A stretch of DNA of 64,000 nucleotides, taken from NCBI GenBank assembly GCA_900313005.1, contig ONZJ01000002.1:3836207-3900206 (forward strand). The letters are read 5' to 3'. The number at the start of each line of letters is the position of its first letter. The first letter of the stretch is position 1. Positions 44,934 to 53,298 of the stretch are shown in pieces. A program made the position numbers and the translations under genes. This stretch comes from Rhodobacteraceae bacterium EL129. Lineage in GTDB: Bacteria; Pseudomonadota; Alphaproteobacteria; Rhodobacterales; Rhodobacteraceae. The notes under the pieces were generated by a model, which had not been told where the DNA came from, searched no databases, and worked only from the letters and a program-made list of their open reading frames with translations.

Positions 44934-45003
44934 CGGCCCTTGCTGCTCCTGCGTCCCTCGCCTACCCTGAATGCTGCAATGTGACTGAAGAAGGACCGCC
45001 GCC

Positions 45004-46293
45004 ATGGACATCGCCACACGCGTGCATAATCACAAGTGGAAGATTGACCCGATCGTGCGGTCTCTGATCGACACGGATTTCTACAAGCTGCTGATGTGTC
45101 AGTCGATCTTTCGCAACAAGCCGGACACGCAGGTGAAGTTCAGCCTGATCAACCGGACCAAATCCATCCGTCTGGCTGAGCTGGTGGACGAAGGCGAGCT
45201 GCGCGAACAGCTGGATCATATCCGGTCGCTGTCGCTAAGCCGGGGCGAAAGCACCTGGATGCGCGGCAACACGTTCTACGGGCAGCGTCAGATGTTCTCG
45301 CCCGAGTTCATGGACTGGTTCGAGGGGTTGCGCCTGCCGCCCTATCACCTTGAGAAACGCGATGGACAATACGAGCTGACCTTTGAAGGGGCATGGCCCG
45401 AGGTGATGCTGTGGGAAATCCCGGCGCTTGCGGTGCTGATGGAATTGCGCAGCCGGGCTGTGCTGAATGACATGGGCAAGTTCGAACTGCAGGTGCTCTA
45501 TGCGCGCGCGATGACCAAGCTGTGGGAGAAGGTTGAGTTGCTACGCCCCATTGACGGCTTGAAGGTGGCGGACTTCGGCACCCGGCGGCGTCATTCGTTT
45601 CTCTGGCAAGACTGGTGCGTGCAGGCCATGGGCGAAGGTCTGGGCGAGGCCTTCGTGGGCACCTCGAACTGCCTGATTGCCAAGAACCGTGAGGTTGAAG
45701 CGATCGGCACCAACGCCCATGAATTGCCGATGGTCTACGCCGCTTTGGCCAAAGATGACGCCGCCTTGGCGCAGGCGCCCTATGACGTCTTGTCGGATTG
45801 GCACGAGGAGCATGACGGCAACCTGCGGATCATCCTGCCCGACACCTACGGCACCAAGGGGTTTCTGGAGAACGCGCCGGACTGGCTGGCCGGATGGACG
45901 GGGATACGGATTGACAGCGGGGATCCGGCGACAGGGGCCGAGGTGGCGATTGACTGGTGGACATCGCGCGGCGAGGACCCGATGGAAAAACTTGTGATCT
46001 TCTCTGACGGGTTGGACCACGAGAAGATCGCGACCCTGCACGCCCAGTTTGCCGGACGAGTGAATGTGTCGTTCGGGTGGGGGACGATGCTGACCAATGA
46101 TTTCCGTGGGCTGACACCGGACGATGGTTTGGCGCCGTTCTCGCTCGTCTGTAAGGCGGTTGAGGCGGAGGGGCGTCCGACGGTGAAACTGTCGGATAAC
46201 CCTCGGAAGGCGATGGGGCCTGATGAGGAGATCGCGCGGTATAAACGGGTGTTTGGGGTTGGTCAGCAGGATGAGGTGGAGGTTGTGGTTTGA
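45004..46293 (+). CDS. pncB: Nicotinate phosphoribosyltransferase
   Basis: PncB makes nicotinate mononucleotide from nicotinate, PRPP and ATP. The 429-residue product has DTDFYKLLMCQSIFRN at the N-terminus, DFGTRRRHSFLWQ, the catalytic histidine segment GTNAHELPMVYAAL and the PRPP-binding IRIDSGDPATGAEVAIDWW. Upstream on the same strand lies pncA, giving both steps of the nicotinamide-to-NaMN route in one neighbourhood. Its terminal codons overlap the following deacetylase gene. Confidence 0.96.
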   Translation: MDIATRVHNHKWKIDPIVRSLIDTDFYKLLMCQSIFRNKPDTQVKFSLINRTKSIRLAELVDEGELREQLDHIRSLSLSRGESTWMRGNTFYGQRQMFSPEFMDWFEGLRLPPYHLEKRDGQYELTFEGAWPEVMLWEIPALAVLMELRSRAVLNDMGKFELQVLYARAMTKLWEKVELLRPIDGLKVADFGTRRRHSFLWQDWCVQAMGEGLGEAFVGTSNCLIAKNREVEAIGTNAHELPMVYAALAKDDAALAQAPYDVLSDWHEEHDGNLRIILPDTYGTKGFLENAPDWLAGWTGIRIDSGDPATGAEVAIDWWTSRGEDPMEKLVIFSDGLDHEKIATLHAQFAGRVNVSFGWGTMLTNDFRGLTPDDGLAPFSLVCKAVEAEGRPTVKLSDNPRKAMGPDEEIARYKRVFGVGQQDEVEVVV

Positions 46294-46994
46294 GCGACCC
46301 CAATCCGGGTGTTTGCTTAACCTTTGATGATTTTTTCGTGGACAATTGGTTTGCTGCTTTGCCTATTCTTAAGAAGCATGAAGCAAGAGTTACATTCTGC
46401 GTTTCACATTTACAAAGGGCGACTCAAAATCAGCTAAAACTACTTTCAGATATACAGAATGCAGGGCACGAGATAGGATACCACACCCGCACGCATCCAA
46501 AATTGAATCAGTACATTGAAGACAAGGGTTTGGAATCATGGATCGCGAATGAAATTGATTTGGGGGTCCGCGAACACAAAGCTGCCGGTTTTACCGCGAC
46601 CAGTTTTGCATCTCCGTTCCATTCGTTTACCAAACAAAGTTTGGAGTTAACTTGTAAGAGGTTTGAGATCGTGCGCGCTAAGGGCCCACGTTCAGCAGCG
46701 AAAGACCTCAGTGCAAGAGTCTATCGTAACCTTGGAGAGAAGAAGGCAGTTCACAACATTGGATCAATCGATTTTCAGCATCCTGTCCAAGGAGGTTGGC
46801 ATTGGCTTGATAAGATATTGAACACCATAGCTGAAACTTCAGGTGTGGGCATTTTTACAGGACACGATATCCGCCGTAAGAAGATTGGGCAGGGATTCTA
46901 TTGTAGCCATTCTCAACTTGATAGATTTCTGAATGAAGTAAAAAGCCGGGAACTTAAATTCTATACGCTGACTGAGTTCTCTCGTTCTGTTTAA
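46290..46994 (+). CDS. Polysaccharide deacetylase (NodB fold), atypical base composition
   Basis: A 234-residue NodB-type deacetylase with no signal peptide: catalytic Asp and metal Asp in CLTFDDFFVDNW, metal histidines in GYHTRTHPK, and SFASPFHSF. It starts at TTG (46290), overlapping the pncB stop by four bases, with a GGAGG seven bases upstream inside pncB. The gene is visibly more A+T-rich than all its neighbours and uses different codons (Asn, Lys, Ile rich), so it looks recently acquired. The substrate is unknown; a sugar or peptidoglycan modification is plausible. Confidence 0.85.
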   Translation: MSDPNPGVCLTFDDFFVDNWFAALPILKKHEARVTFCVSHLQRATQNQLKLLSDIQNAGHEIGYHTRTHPKLNQYIEDKGLESWIANEIDLGVREHKAAGFTATSFASPFHSFTKQSLELTCKRFEIVRAKGPRSAAKDLSARVYRNLGEKKAVHNIGSIDFQHPVQGGWHWLDKILNTIAETSGVGIFTGHDIRRKKIGQGFYCSHSQLDRFLNEVKSRELKFYTLTEFSRSV

Positions 46995-47007
46995 TAGGAA
47001 CGAAGCC

Positions 47008-47337
47008 TCAGCCCAAAACCCCCAACCCAACGTATAAACTCACCCCACCCGCCAAGATCGCTAGCAATACGTTGCGGGTGAAGTAGCCGACGGCCAAGGT
47101 GATGCAGGCCGCGAGCATACGGGCGGGGTCGGGGGTGCCGCCCGTTGCAGGGGGCCAGAGGATCAGGGGGGCGATGAGGGCGGGGAGGACGGCGACTCCG
47201 GTGTACCTCAGATGCCGCAGGAGCCATGGCGGCAGGGGGCGGTTTCCGATCAGGCCGAGGAACACAAACCGCATCAGGTAGCTGCCCAAGCCCACAGACA
47301 GGATCACGATCCAGAGCGTGGTGGGTGAGAAGCTCAT
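47008..47337 (-). CDS. azlD: AzlD-family small membrane protein
   Basis: A 109-residue hydrophobic protein with three to four predicted membrane helices. It has the AzlD pattern of an N-terminal TTLWIVILSVGLGSYLMRFVFLGLIG and the central RYTGVAVLPALIAPLILWPP. AzlCD pairs export branched-chain amino acids. The gene overlaps azlC by four bases, so the two form an obligate pair. It ends 14 bp from the convergent deacetylase. Confidence 0.9.
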   Translation of the reverse strand: MSFSPTTLWIVILSVGLGSYLMRFVFLGLIGNRPLPPWLLRHLRYTGVAVLPALIAPLILWPPATGGTPDPARMLAACITLAVGYFTRNVLLAILAGGVSLYVGLGVLG

Positions 47338-48053
47338 GGCGCGCCCTCGGCGCGGCGGGCGAGGCGTTGTTCAATGGCCGCACCTGTGATCATCCCGCAA
47401 AAACCGGCGACAAGAATGTGCATGGAGAACGGCAGCCCCGAGCAGAGCAGCGAGACCACCACCGCCACAAAGGCCGCGGCGACATGGGCGACGGATCGGA
47501 ACATGGGCATGATCAGCGCAAGGAACGTGATGGGCAGGGCAAAGTCCAAGGGCACCTCGGCCGGGATGGCCGTGCCCAGCAAAGCTCCCGCCAGAGTGCC
47601 GCCGTACCAGCAGGGCAGGATGGGGGCGGCGACGCCGATGAAATAGGCCAGCTTGTGGGACATGCTCCAGTTCGGGTTGTCGTCGAATTTCACCACGGAT
47701 GCCGCATAGGTCGGGTCAACGCAAAAGTAGGTGGCGACAGAGCGCTGCCAGAGGGACGCGCCTGTAAAATAGGGCGTTAAAGCCGCAGCATACATCGCCA
47801 TGCGCAGGTTCACGGCGAGCGAGGTGATCACCACGATCAGCGTCGGCGCGCCCTCGTTCAGCAGTTGCAGGGCGGTGAACTGGGCCGCTCCGGCCAGCAC
47901 CACCACCGAGAAGGTCAGCGTTTCGAACACGTTCAGGCCGCTTTCAGTGGCGACGACGCCGAAGAGCATGGAAAACGGGATCATCACCAGGATGAAAGGT
48001 GCTCCATCGCGGGCCCCTTGCCAGAAGGCGGATTTGGTGGTTTGTGTTCGCAC
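47334..48053 (-). CDS. azlC: AzlC-family branched-chain amino-acid exporter subunit
   Basis: A 239-residue inner-membrane protein with about five helices. The conserved AzlC features are FWQGARDGAPFILVMIPFSMLFGVVATESGLN, GAAQFTALQLLNEGAP and RMAMYAAALTPYF. The start is GTG (48053), overlapping a CCTTTGG dyad arm shared with the divergent fdhD promoter. With AzlD it forms the transporter; substrates are inferred from B. subtilis azaleucine resistance. Confidence 0.9.
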   Translation of the reverse strand: MRTQTTKSAFWQGARDGAPFILVMIPFSMLFGVVATESGLNVFETLTFSVVVLAGAAQFTALQLLNEGAPTLIVVITSLAVNLRMAMYAAALTPYFTGASLWQRSVATYFCVDPTYAASVVKFDDNPNWSMSHKLAYFIGVAAPILPCWYGGTLAGALLGTAIPAEVPLDFALPITFLALIMPMFRSVAHVAAAFVAVVVSLLCSGLPFSMHILVAGFCGMITGAAIEQRLARRAEGAP

Positions 48054-48114
48054 CTTTGGGGCCCTAGATTGATTTGAATACCAAAGGCCTAGCTTGCCTT
48101 ATGAGGAGATGCAA

Positions 48115-48999
48115 TTGTCTGCCACTGATGACCTCTCGGGCTATCTGATTGCCCCTGATCCCAGCGCCCGTCGCCTGACACGGGCGGTGCGCGGCGTGGA
48201 CCATGAGGGGCGAGAATCCGAGATTGCTGTGGTCGAGGAGCGCCCTTTGACGATTTTCCTGAACGGGCAGGAGATTGTGACGGCGATGACCATTGGCGAT
48301 TACCCGGAGTATCTGGCGCTGGGCTTTCTGCGCAATCAGGGGATGTTGCAGGATGGCGAGGCGATCAAGGGCGTCGATTACGACGATGATCTTGAAACCG
48401 TTGTGGTGCGCACCGATGGGCAGACCAGCTATGAGGAAAAGCTGAAGAAGAAGACGCGAACTTCTGGCTGTGCTGTGGGCACGGTTTTTGGCGACATGAT
48501 GGAGGGGCTGGAGGGTGTGCGCCTGCCTGAGGTGCAGGTGCGGACCTCGGACCTTTATGCGCTGGCGCATCGGATCAACCAGACGCCATCGCTGTATCTG
48601 CAAGCCGGAGCCATTCACGGCACGGTGCTGTGCAAGGGTGCGCAGCCTCTGGTTTATATGGAGGACGTGGGCCGCCATAACGCCGTGGACAAGATCGCTG
48701 GCTGGATGCTGTCCGAGGGCGCTGAGGCGGCGGACAAGATGCTTTACACCACAGGGCGGCTGACTTCCGAGATGGTGATCAAAACGGCGATGATGGGCAT
48801 TCCGGTGCTGGCGTCGCGGTCGGGCTTTACGGCCTGGGGCGTTGAGATTGCTCAACAGGTTGGCCTGACGCTGATCGGTCGGATGCGCGGCAAGCGATTT
48901 ATGTGCCTGAGTGGCGAGGAACGATTGCTGCGCGACGCGGACCCGGCGGCGGTTCCGGAGGAAGCCCGCAAATCCGGACGCAAAGGGGCGCAGGGATGA
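48115..48999 (+). CDS. fdhD: Formate dehydrogenase accessory sulfurtransferase FdhD
   Basis: FdhD transfers sulfur to the Mo-bisMGD cofactor of formate dehydrogenases. The product of about 294 residues carries EERPLTIFLNGQEIVTAMTIGDYPEYLALGFL, the cysteine segment RTSGCAVGTVFGD and VYMEDVGRHNAVDKIAGW. Three starts are possible: TTG 48094, ATG 48109 and TTG 48115. GAGGAG is immediately adjacent to the ATG but six bases from the TTG at 48115, so I favour 48115. It leads the Mo-cofactor operon that follows. Confidence 0.92.
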   Translation: MSATDDLSGYLIAPDPSARRLTRAVRGVDHEGRESEIAVVEERPLTIFLNGQEIVTAMTIGDYPEYLALGFLRNQGMLQDGEAIKGVDYDDDLETVVVRTDGQTSYEEKLKKKTRTSGCAVGTVFGDMMEGLEGVRLPEVQVRTSDLYALAHRINQTPSLYLQAGAIHGTVLCKGAQPLVYMEDVGRHNAVDKIAGWMLSEGAEAADKMLYTTGRLTSEMVIKTAMMGIPVLASRSGFTAWGVEIAQQVGLTLIGRMRGKRFMCLSGEERLLRDADPAAVPEEARKSGRKGAQG

Positions 49000-49286
49000 C
49001 GTTGCCGGGGGATCACATTGAATATCGGTTCACACAACGTGACGCTCGGACGGTTCTGAAGCGCCTCAGAAAACGCGGCCTGCGCAGCCCCAAGGACCAT
49101 CATGTGGCCGAGGGGCAGCGTGGTGCAATCGTGGCCTTGCCATTTGCCCTGTTCATTTTCGATGTGATCCGTGCTGAAACGGCCTTTGCTTTGCTGTTCG
49201 TCCCTCGCGATGCGTTTGCTTCGTCAGAGGCGACCAAGACAGCGTATCAGGCCATGCAGCGCTGGCAGTTGGGGGCCTTGCGATGA
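48996..49286 (+). CDS. Small hypothetical protein in the Mo-cofactor operon
   Basis: A 96-residue protein with no recognised family. It starts with an ATG that overlaps the fdhD stop (ATGA) and ends with a four-base overlap with mobA, so it is a genuine coupled member of the operon. It is basic at the N-terminus (RDARTVLKRLRKRGLRS), then has a hydrophobic stretch (GAIVALPFALFIFDVIRAET). Such small ORFs between fdhD and mobA may be operon-specific cofactor helpers, but that is a guess from context. Confidence 0.7.
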   Translation: MTLPGDHIEYRFTQRDARTVLKRLRKRGLRSPKDHHVAEGQRGAIVALPFALFIFDVIRAETAFALLFVPRDAFASSEATKTAYQAMQRWQLGALR

Positions 49287-49927
49287 CCAAACCTCTCGGT
49301 GTGATCCTAGCCGGCGGTCAGGCCACGCGCATGGGTGGCGGCGACAAGGGATTGCTGCCATTGGGGGATGGCACGCTGCTGGATCAGGTGATCGCGCGGT
49401 TGGCGCCTCAGGTCGCAGGCATGGCGCTGAACGCCAACGGGGATGCGGCGCGGTTTGCGGCATGGGGCCTGCCGGTGGTGCCCGATAGCATTGCTGAATT
49501 CCCCGGTCCTCTGGCCGGCGTTTTGGCGGGGCTTGATTGGGCCGCCGCGCACGGGGCTGACAGCGTGGTCAGTGTGGCTGCCGATACGCCGTTTTTCCCC
49601 ACCGATCTGGTGGCACGGTTGCAGGCCAAGGCGGAGGGTATGCGCCATCCTTTGGTTCTGGCGGCCACCCCACGAGGTGAAGGCGAGCAAACCAAATCCA
49701 TGTCTAAATCCGGTTTGATCCGTCACCCGACTTTTGGCTTGTGGCCTGTGGCCCTGCGAGATGATCTGCGTCGGGCGCTGCATGATGGCCTGCGCAAGGT
49801 GGTGATCTGGACGGCAGAACATGACGGGCGCGAGGCGGTGTTTGAAGCTCGGGGTGATCCGTTCTTCAACGTTAACACGCCCGAGGATTTACGGCAGGCG
49901 CGTGCCATTCTGGAGACACATACATGA
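49283..49927 (+). CDS. mobA: Molybdenum cofactor guanylyltransferase
   Basis: MobA attaches GMP to Mo-molybdopterin to form the MGD cofactor of the DMSO-reductase enzyme family. The 214-residue product starts with the nucleotide-binding signature LAGGQATRMGGGDKGLLPLG (about 9-28) and has the catalytic region VSVAADTPFFPTDLV and the C-terminal FFNVNTPEDLRQA. It overlaps its neighbours on both sides by four bases in the order fdhD, small ORF, mobA, mobB. Confidence 0.95.
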   Translation: MTKPLGVILAGGQATRMGGGDKGLLPLGDGTLLDQVIARLAPQVAGMALNANGDAARFAAWGLPVVPDSIAEFPGPLAGVLAGLDWAAAHGADSVVSVAADTPFFPTDLVARLQAKAEGMRHPLVLAATPRGEGEQTKSMSKSGLIRHPTFGLWPVALRDDLRRALHDGLRKVVIWTAEHDGREAVFEARGDPFFNVNTPEDLRQARAILETHT

Positions 49928-50415
49928 AGTTGTTTGGCGTAACAGGTTGGAAGGATTCCGGCAAAACGGGCCTGATGGAGCGGTTGGTGGCCGAGATCAC
50001 CGCGCGTGGTATCACCGTGTCCACAGTCAAACACGCCCATCATGTGTTTGATGTCGACCAACCCGGCAAGGACAGCTATCGCCACCGAGAAGCCGGGGCG
50101 TGCGAGGTTTTGCTGGCCTCGCGCAAGCGTGTGGCAATCATGCAAGAGCTGCGCGATTCACAGGAGCCGACACTGGCGGATTTGTTAGTCCGTCTCAGGC
50201 CTGTCGATCTGGTTCTGGTGGAGGGCTATAAGCGCGATACACATCCCAAGATCGAGGCGCATCGCGCAGAGACTGGCAACCCGCTTATCGCCCCTGATGA
50301 TCCTACGATCCTGGCCGTGGCGAGTGATACCCCTCTCGAACTGGACCGACCTGTCTTTGATCTTGATTCTACGTCTGAGATTGCGGATTTCATCCTGGCA
50401 CAGGTTGGGCTGTGA
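49924..50415 (+). CDS. mobB: Molybdopterin-guanine dinucleotide biosynthesis adaptor MobB
   Basis: MobB is a GTP-binding partner of MobA. The 163-residue product has the P-loop GWKDSGKTGLMERLVAEI (about 8-25), the KHAHH segment following it (TVKHAHHVFDVDQPGKDSYRHREAGA) and DLVLVEGYKRDTHPKIE, a family hallmark. It overlaps mobA and the downstream MoeA-fusion gene by four bases each. Confidence 0.94.
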   Translation: MKLFGVTGWKDSGKTGLMERLVAEITARGITVSTVKHAHHVFDVDQPGKDSYRHREAGACEVLLASRKRVAIMQELRDSQEPTLADLLVRLRPVDLVLVEGYKRDTHPKIEAHRAETGNPLIAPDDPTILAVASDTPLELDRPVFDLDSTSEIADFILAQVGL

Positions 50416-52526
50416 CCCACTACGACAGCTTTGCCATGGTCGATTGGTCCGGTGGCAATGATACCGGCCCGCGCCCTTGCAAGGATGCGATCTGGCTGGG
50501 GTTGGTCCGAGGCGGTCACGTTGTTCCACCGGTCTACTTGCGTAACCGATCCGCGGCAGAGACCGCGATTGCCGAATTGATCGAAGAAGAATTGCACGCC
50601 GGGCGCCGCCTGTGCATCGGGTTTGACTTTCCTTTTGGGTATCCCGCGGGATTTGCCAAGGCTTTGACGGGCCTAGCTGATCCTTTCGCTGTCTGGGAGT
50701 GGCTTGAGGACCGGATTGACGATCAGCCCAAATCCAACAATCGTTTTGACGTGGCTGGCCAGATCAACGCGCTGTTTGCGGGCATTGGACCATTCTGGTT
50801 CAACGGGCTGCGCCGTGACATTCCCAATCTGCCGCGCAAAGACACTCGCACCAACCGTGATTTCCCCGAACGCCGCCTGGCTGAGGACCGCGCCAAAGGG
50901 GCGTTCACATGTTGGCAGCTCGGTGGCGCCGGTGCTGTCGGCGGGCAGGTCTTGATGGGGTTGCCTGTGCTTAGTCGGCTGCGCCGCAGGTTTGCCGGGA
51001 AAATTGCCGTTTGGCCGTTTGAGCCCCTGGACCGCCCCGTCAGCTTTGTTGAAATCTGGCCGGGGTTGATCAAGGGTCCGGTCAAGCGGGCCGAAGCCAA
51101 GGGCGGCATTCGAGACGCGCATCAGGTGGGATTGCTGGCCTTGGCATTGTCGCGCTTGCAGCGGGACGGTCTGAGCTCCATGTTGAAGGTCGACGCGCCG
51201 GAGGAAGGATGGATCATGGGCCTGGGCCATGAGGACAAGCTGAACGAGGTCTTGAGGGATGTGGGTGACGCCCCTCTCACACCGCCGCCCTTGCGAGATG
51301 ATTGCTTTGCCCTGCCAGCGGGGGTGGATTGGACTCCCGTCGATGACGCGTTGGCCCTGCTGCGCGATCGGTTGCGGCCTGTGGTGGGGCAATCTGACCT
51401 TCCGCTGACGCAGGCATTGGGCCGTGTGGTGGCCAAGCCTGTTGTGGCGCACCGCGCCAACCCGCCGCAGCCGAATACGGCGGTGGATGGCTATGGCTTT
51501 GCTCATGCAAGTCTTGGCGAGGGAGATCAGAGCTTGCCATTGGTTGAGGGACGCGCCGCGGCAGGTGCCTCCTTTGACGCCGAGGTGCCAGCCGGTCACG
51601 CCATTCGCATTCTGACCGGGGCCGCCTTGCCCGTAGGTGTGGATACGGTGATCTTGCAAGAGGATGTCACTTTGGGTGGCAACCAGGTGGCCTTTCGCGG
51701 AGGGATGCGCAAAGGGGCCAATACCCGCAAGGCGGGTGAGGATGTGAACGCGGGCGATGTCGTCGCCGGGGCAGGGCGCGTCGTGACACCTGCTGATCTG
51801 GCGTTGTTGTCCGCCGTTGGCGTTGAGCATGTGACAACTTATGAACCACTGAAGGTGGCGATTGTGTCGACGGGTGATGAGCTGCGCGAGCCGGGACAAA
51901 CCGTCAGGGACGGGCAGATATACGATGCGAACCGTCCGATGTTGGCAGGCATTGTTCAACAGATGGGTTATGATGTGGTTGATCTGGGGATTCAGCCAGA
52001 TGACCGAGAGACACTGCGCGCGGCGTTTGATGATGCTGCAGCGCGTGCGGATGTGATCCTGACGTCAGGCGGGGCGTCAGCCGGGGATGAAGACCACGTC
52101 TCGGCCTTGCTGAACGAAGCAGGCGCAATGACGCAATGGCGGATTGCGCTGAAGCCGGGCCGACCTTTGGCGCTGGGGGTCTGGCACGGCACGCCGGTTT
52201 TTGGACTGCCCGGAAATCCGGTGGCAGCGCTTGTGTGCACGTTGATTTTCGCCGCACCTGCAATGCGGTTGATGTCCGGGGCAGGGTGGCACAGGCCACA
52301 GGGATTTGACGTGCCAGCAGGATTTGAAAAAGCCAAGAAACCGGGCCGTCGTGAATATCTGCGCGCGCGGATCAGAGATGGAAAGGCCGAGGTATTCGCC
52401 TCCGAAGGATCGGGGCGTATCAGTGGGCTCAGCTGGGCCGAAGGGCTTGTCGAACTGGCCGAACCTGCCGCAACCATTCAGCCCGGTGATCCGGTGCGGT
52501 TCATTCCCTACGCCAGCTTCTTTTGA
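50412..52526 (+). CDS. moeA: Molybdopterin molybdenumtransferase MoeA with an extra N-terminal domain
   Basis: MoeA inserts molybdate into adenylylated molybdopterin. Residues about 300-704 are a complete MoeA: NTAVDGYGFAH, RILTGAALPVGVDTVILQEDV, STGDELREPGQTVRDGQIYDANRPM, ILTSGGASAGDEDHVSALL, GLPGNPVAALV. Residues 1-300 are an additional domain not found in E. coli MoeA. It contains MVDWSGGNDTG and CIGFDFPFGYPAGFAKAL, with aspartates spaced as in RNase-H-like DUF429 proteins, and a second acidic segment near EIWPGLIKGPVKRAEA. The role of that domain is unknown. It is the last gene of the operon. Confidence 0.92.
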   Translation: MTHYDSFAMVDWSGGNDTGPRPCKDAIWLGLVRGGHVVPPVYLRNRSAAETAIAELIEEELHAGRRLCIGFDFPFGYPAGFAKALTGLADPFAVWEWLEDRIDDQPKSNNRFDVAGQINALFAGIGPFWFNGLRRDIPNLPRKDTRTNRDFPERRLAEDRAKGAFTCWQLGGAGAVGGQVLMGLPVLSRLRRRFAGKIAVWPFEPLDRPVSFVEIWPGLIKGPVKRAEAKGGIRDAHQVGLLALALSRLQRDGLSSMLKVDAPEEGWIMGLGHEDKLNEVLRDVGDAPLTPPPLRDDCFALPAGVDWTPVDDALALLRDRLRPVVGQSDLPLTQALGRVVAKPVVAHRANPPQPNTAVDGYGFAHASLGEGDQSLPLVEGRAAAGASFDAEVPAGHAIRILTGAALPVGVDTVILQEDVTLGGNQVAFRGGMRKGANTRKAGEDVNAGDVVAGAGRVVTPADLALLSAVGVEHVTTYEPLKVAIVSTGDELREPGQTVRDGQIYDANRPMLAGIVQQMGYDVVDLGIQPDDRETLRAAFDDAAARADVILTSGGASAGDEDHVSALLNEAGAMTQWRIALKPGRPLALGVWHGTPVFGLPGNPVAALVCTLIFAAPAMRLMSGAGWHRPQGFDVPAGFEKAKKPGRREYLRARIRDGKAEVFASEGSGRISGLSWAEGLVELAEPAATIQPGDPVRFIPYASFF

Positions 52527-52634
52527 GGCAGATGTGAGACACGCCGCCCCTCGTACCGCCCCGAGGCGGACGACGCAGGAGGACAACGAGATACTAAGCG
52601 CGCCCAATCAGGGCGCACCGCTGGGTGACCTGCC

Positions 52635-53291
52635 TTAGATTTTCAGGAAGGGCTGCATCAGGCGTGGCAGCAAACCCTTGAACCGCAGCGGCGCATCCGT
52701 GGCCGCCAGACAAATGCAATCTGCACCGATATCTGCCACGGGTGTGTGGTTCAGGTCTTCGTCGGCCACTTCGATATCTCCGCGCGCGAAACGGTCGGTT
52801 TCATCCGCAAAGGCGCCTTGCAGGACCAGGGTCAATTCGGTGCCGCGGTGGCCGTGATCTGGCACGGCAGCTCCGGCGGGAATGAACAGCAGACGCGCTG
52901 TCGCCTCTTTCGAGGTGGGCAGGATGGCCTGCTTTACCCCCATTCCGACGGGTTTCCATTTCACCGCACTCAGATCGCCGCCGATATAATCGCGCAGGGG
53001 TGCAGGCAGAATGCAGTCGGATGCGCGGGATGCACCGACAGGCTCGGATGCTTTCGCAGGGTTATTGATCAGCTCCAAGGTTGCATCCAGGCTGTCTGGG
53101 GCCACGTCCGTTTCAATGCAGTCCTCGATCAGCGCGCCGCCAATGGTGTCGAATGCACCCAATCGGGCGCGGCATTCATCACACATGGAGACATGTGTCG
53201 CCACGGTCAGGTTGAACGCTTCGGGCAGTGTTCCGGCGGAATAGGCCATCAAAAGGGCGTCCGTCAGGTGGTGTTCAATCGTGTCTGTCAT
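52635..53291 (-). CDS. chrR: ChrR zinc anti-sigma factor with cupin domain
   Basis: ChrR holds the ECF sigma factor RpoE inactive until singlet oxygen appears. The 218-residue product has the N-terminal ZAS zinc motif with His7, His33, Cys37 and Cys40 in ATHVSMCDEC, followed by a C-terminal cupin fold (FIPAGAAVPDHGHRGTELTLVLQG) with the His/Glu metal ligands. This two-domain form is the alphaproteobacterial ChrR. It is separated from rpoE by 7 bp and lies downstream of it. Confidence 0.95.
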   Translation of the reverse strand: MTDTIEHHLTDALLMAYSAGTLPEAFNLTVATHVSMCDECRARLGAFDTIGGALIEDCIETDVAPDSLDATLELINNPAKASEPVGASRASDCILPAPLRDYIGGDLSAVKWKPVGMGVKQAILPTSKEATARLLFIPAGAAVPDHGHRGTELTLVLQGAFADETDRFARGDIEVADEDLNHTPVADIGADCICLAATDAPLRFKGLLPRLMQPFLKI

Positions 53292-53298
53292 CTCTGTA

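Noticed and set aside
50673..51959. Open frame of 428 codons opposite the MoeA fusion gene
   Set aside because: It lies antisense to conserved MoeA motifs and has no domain or plausible start signal.
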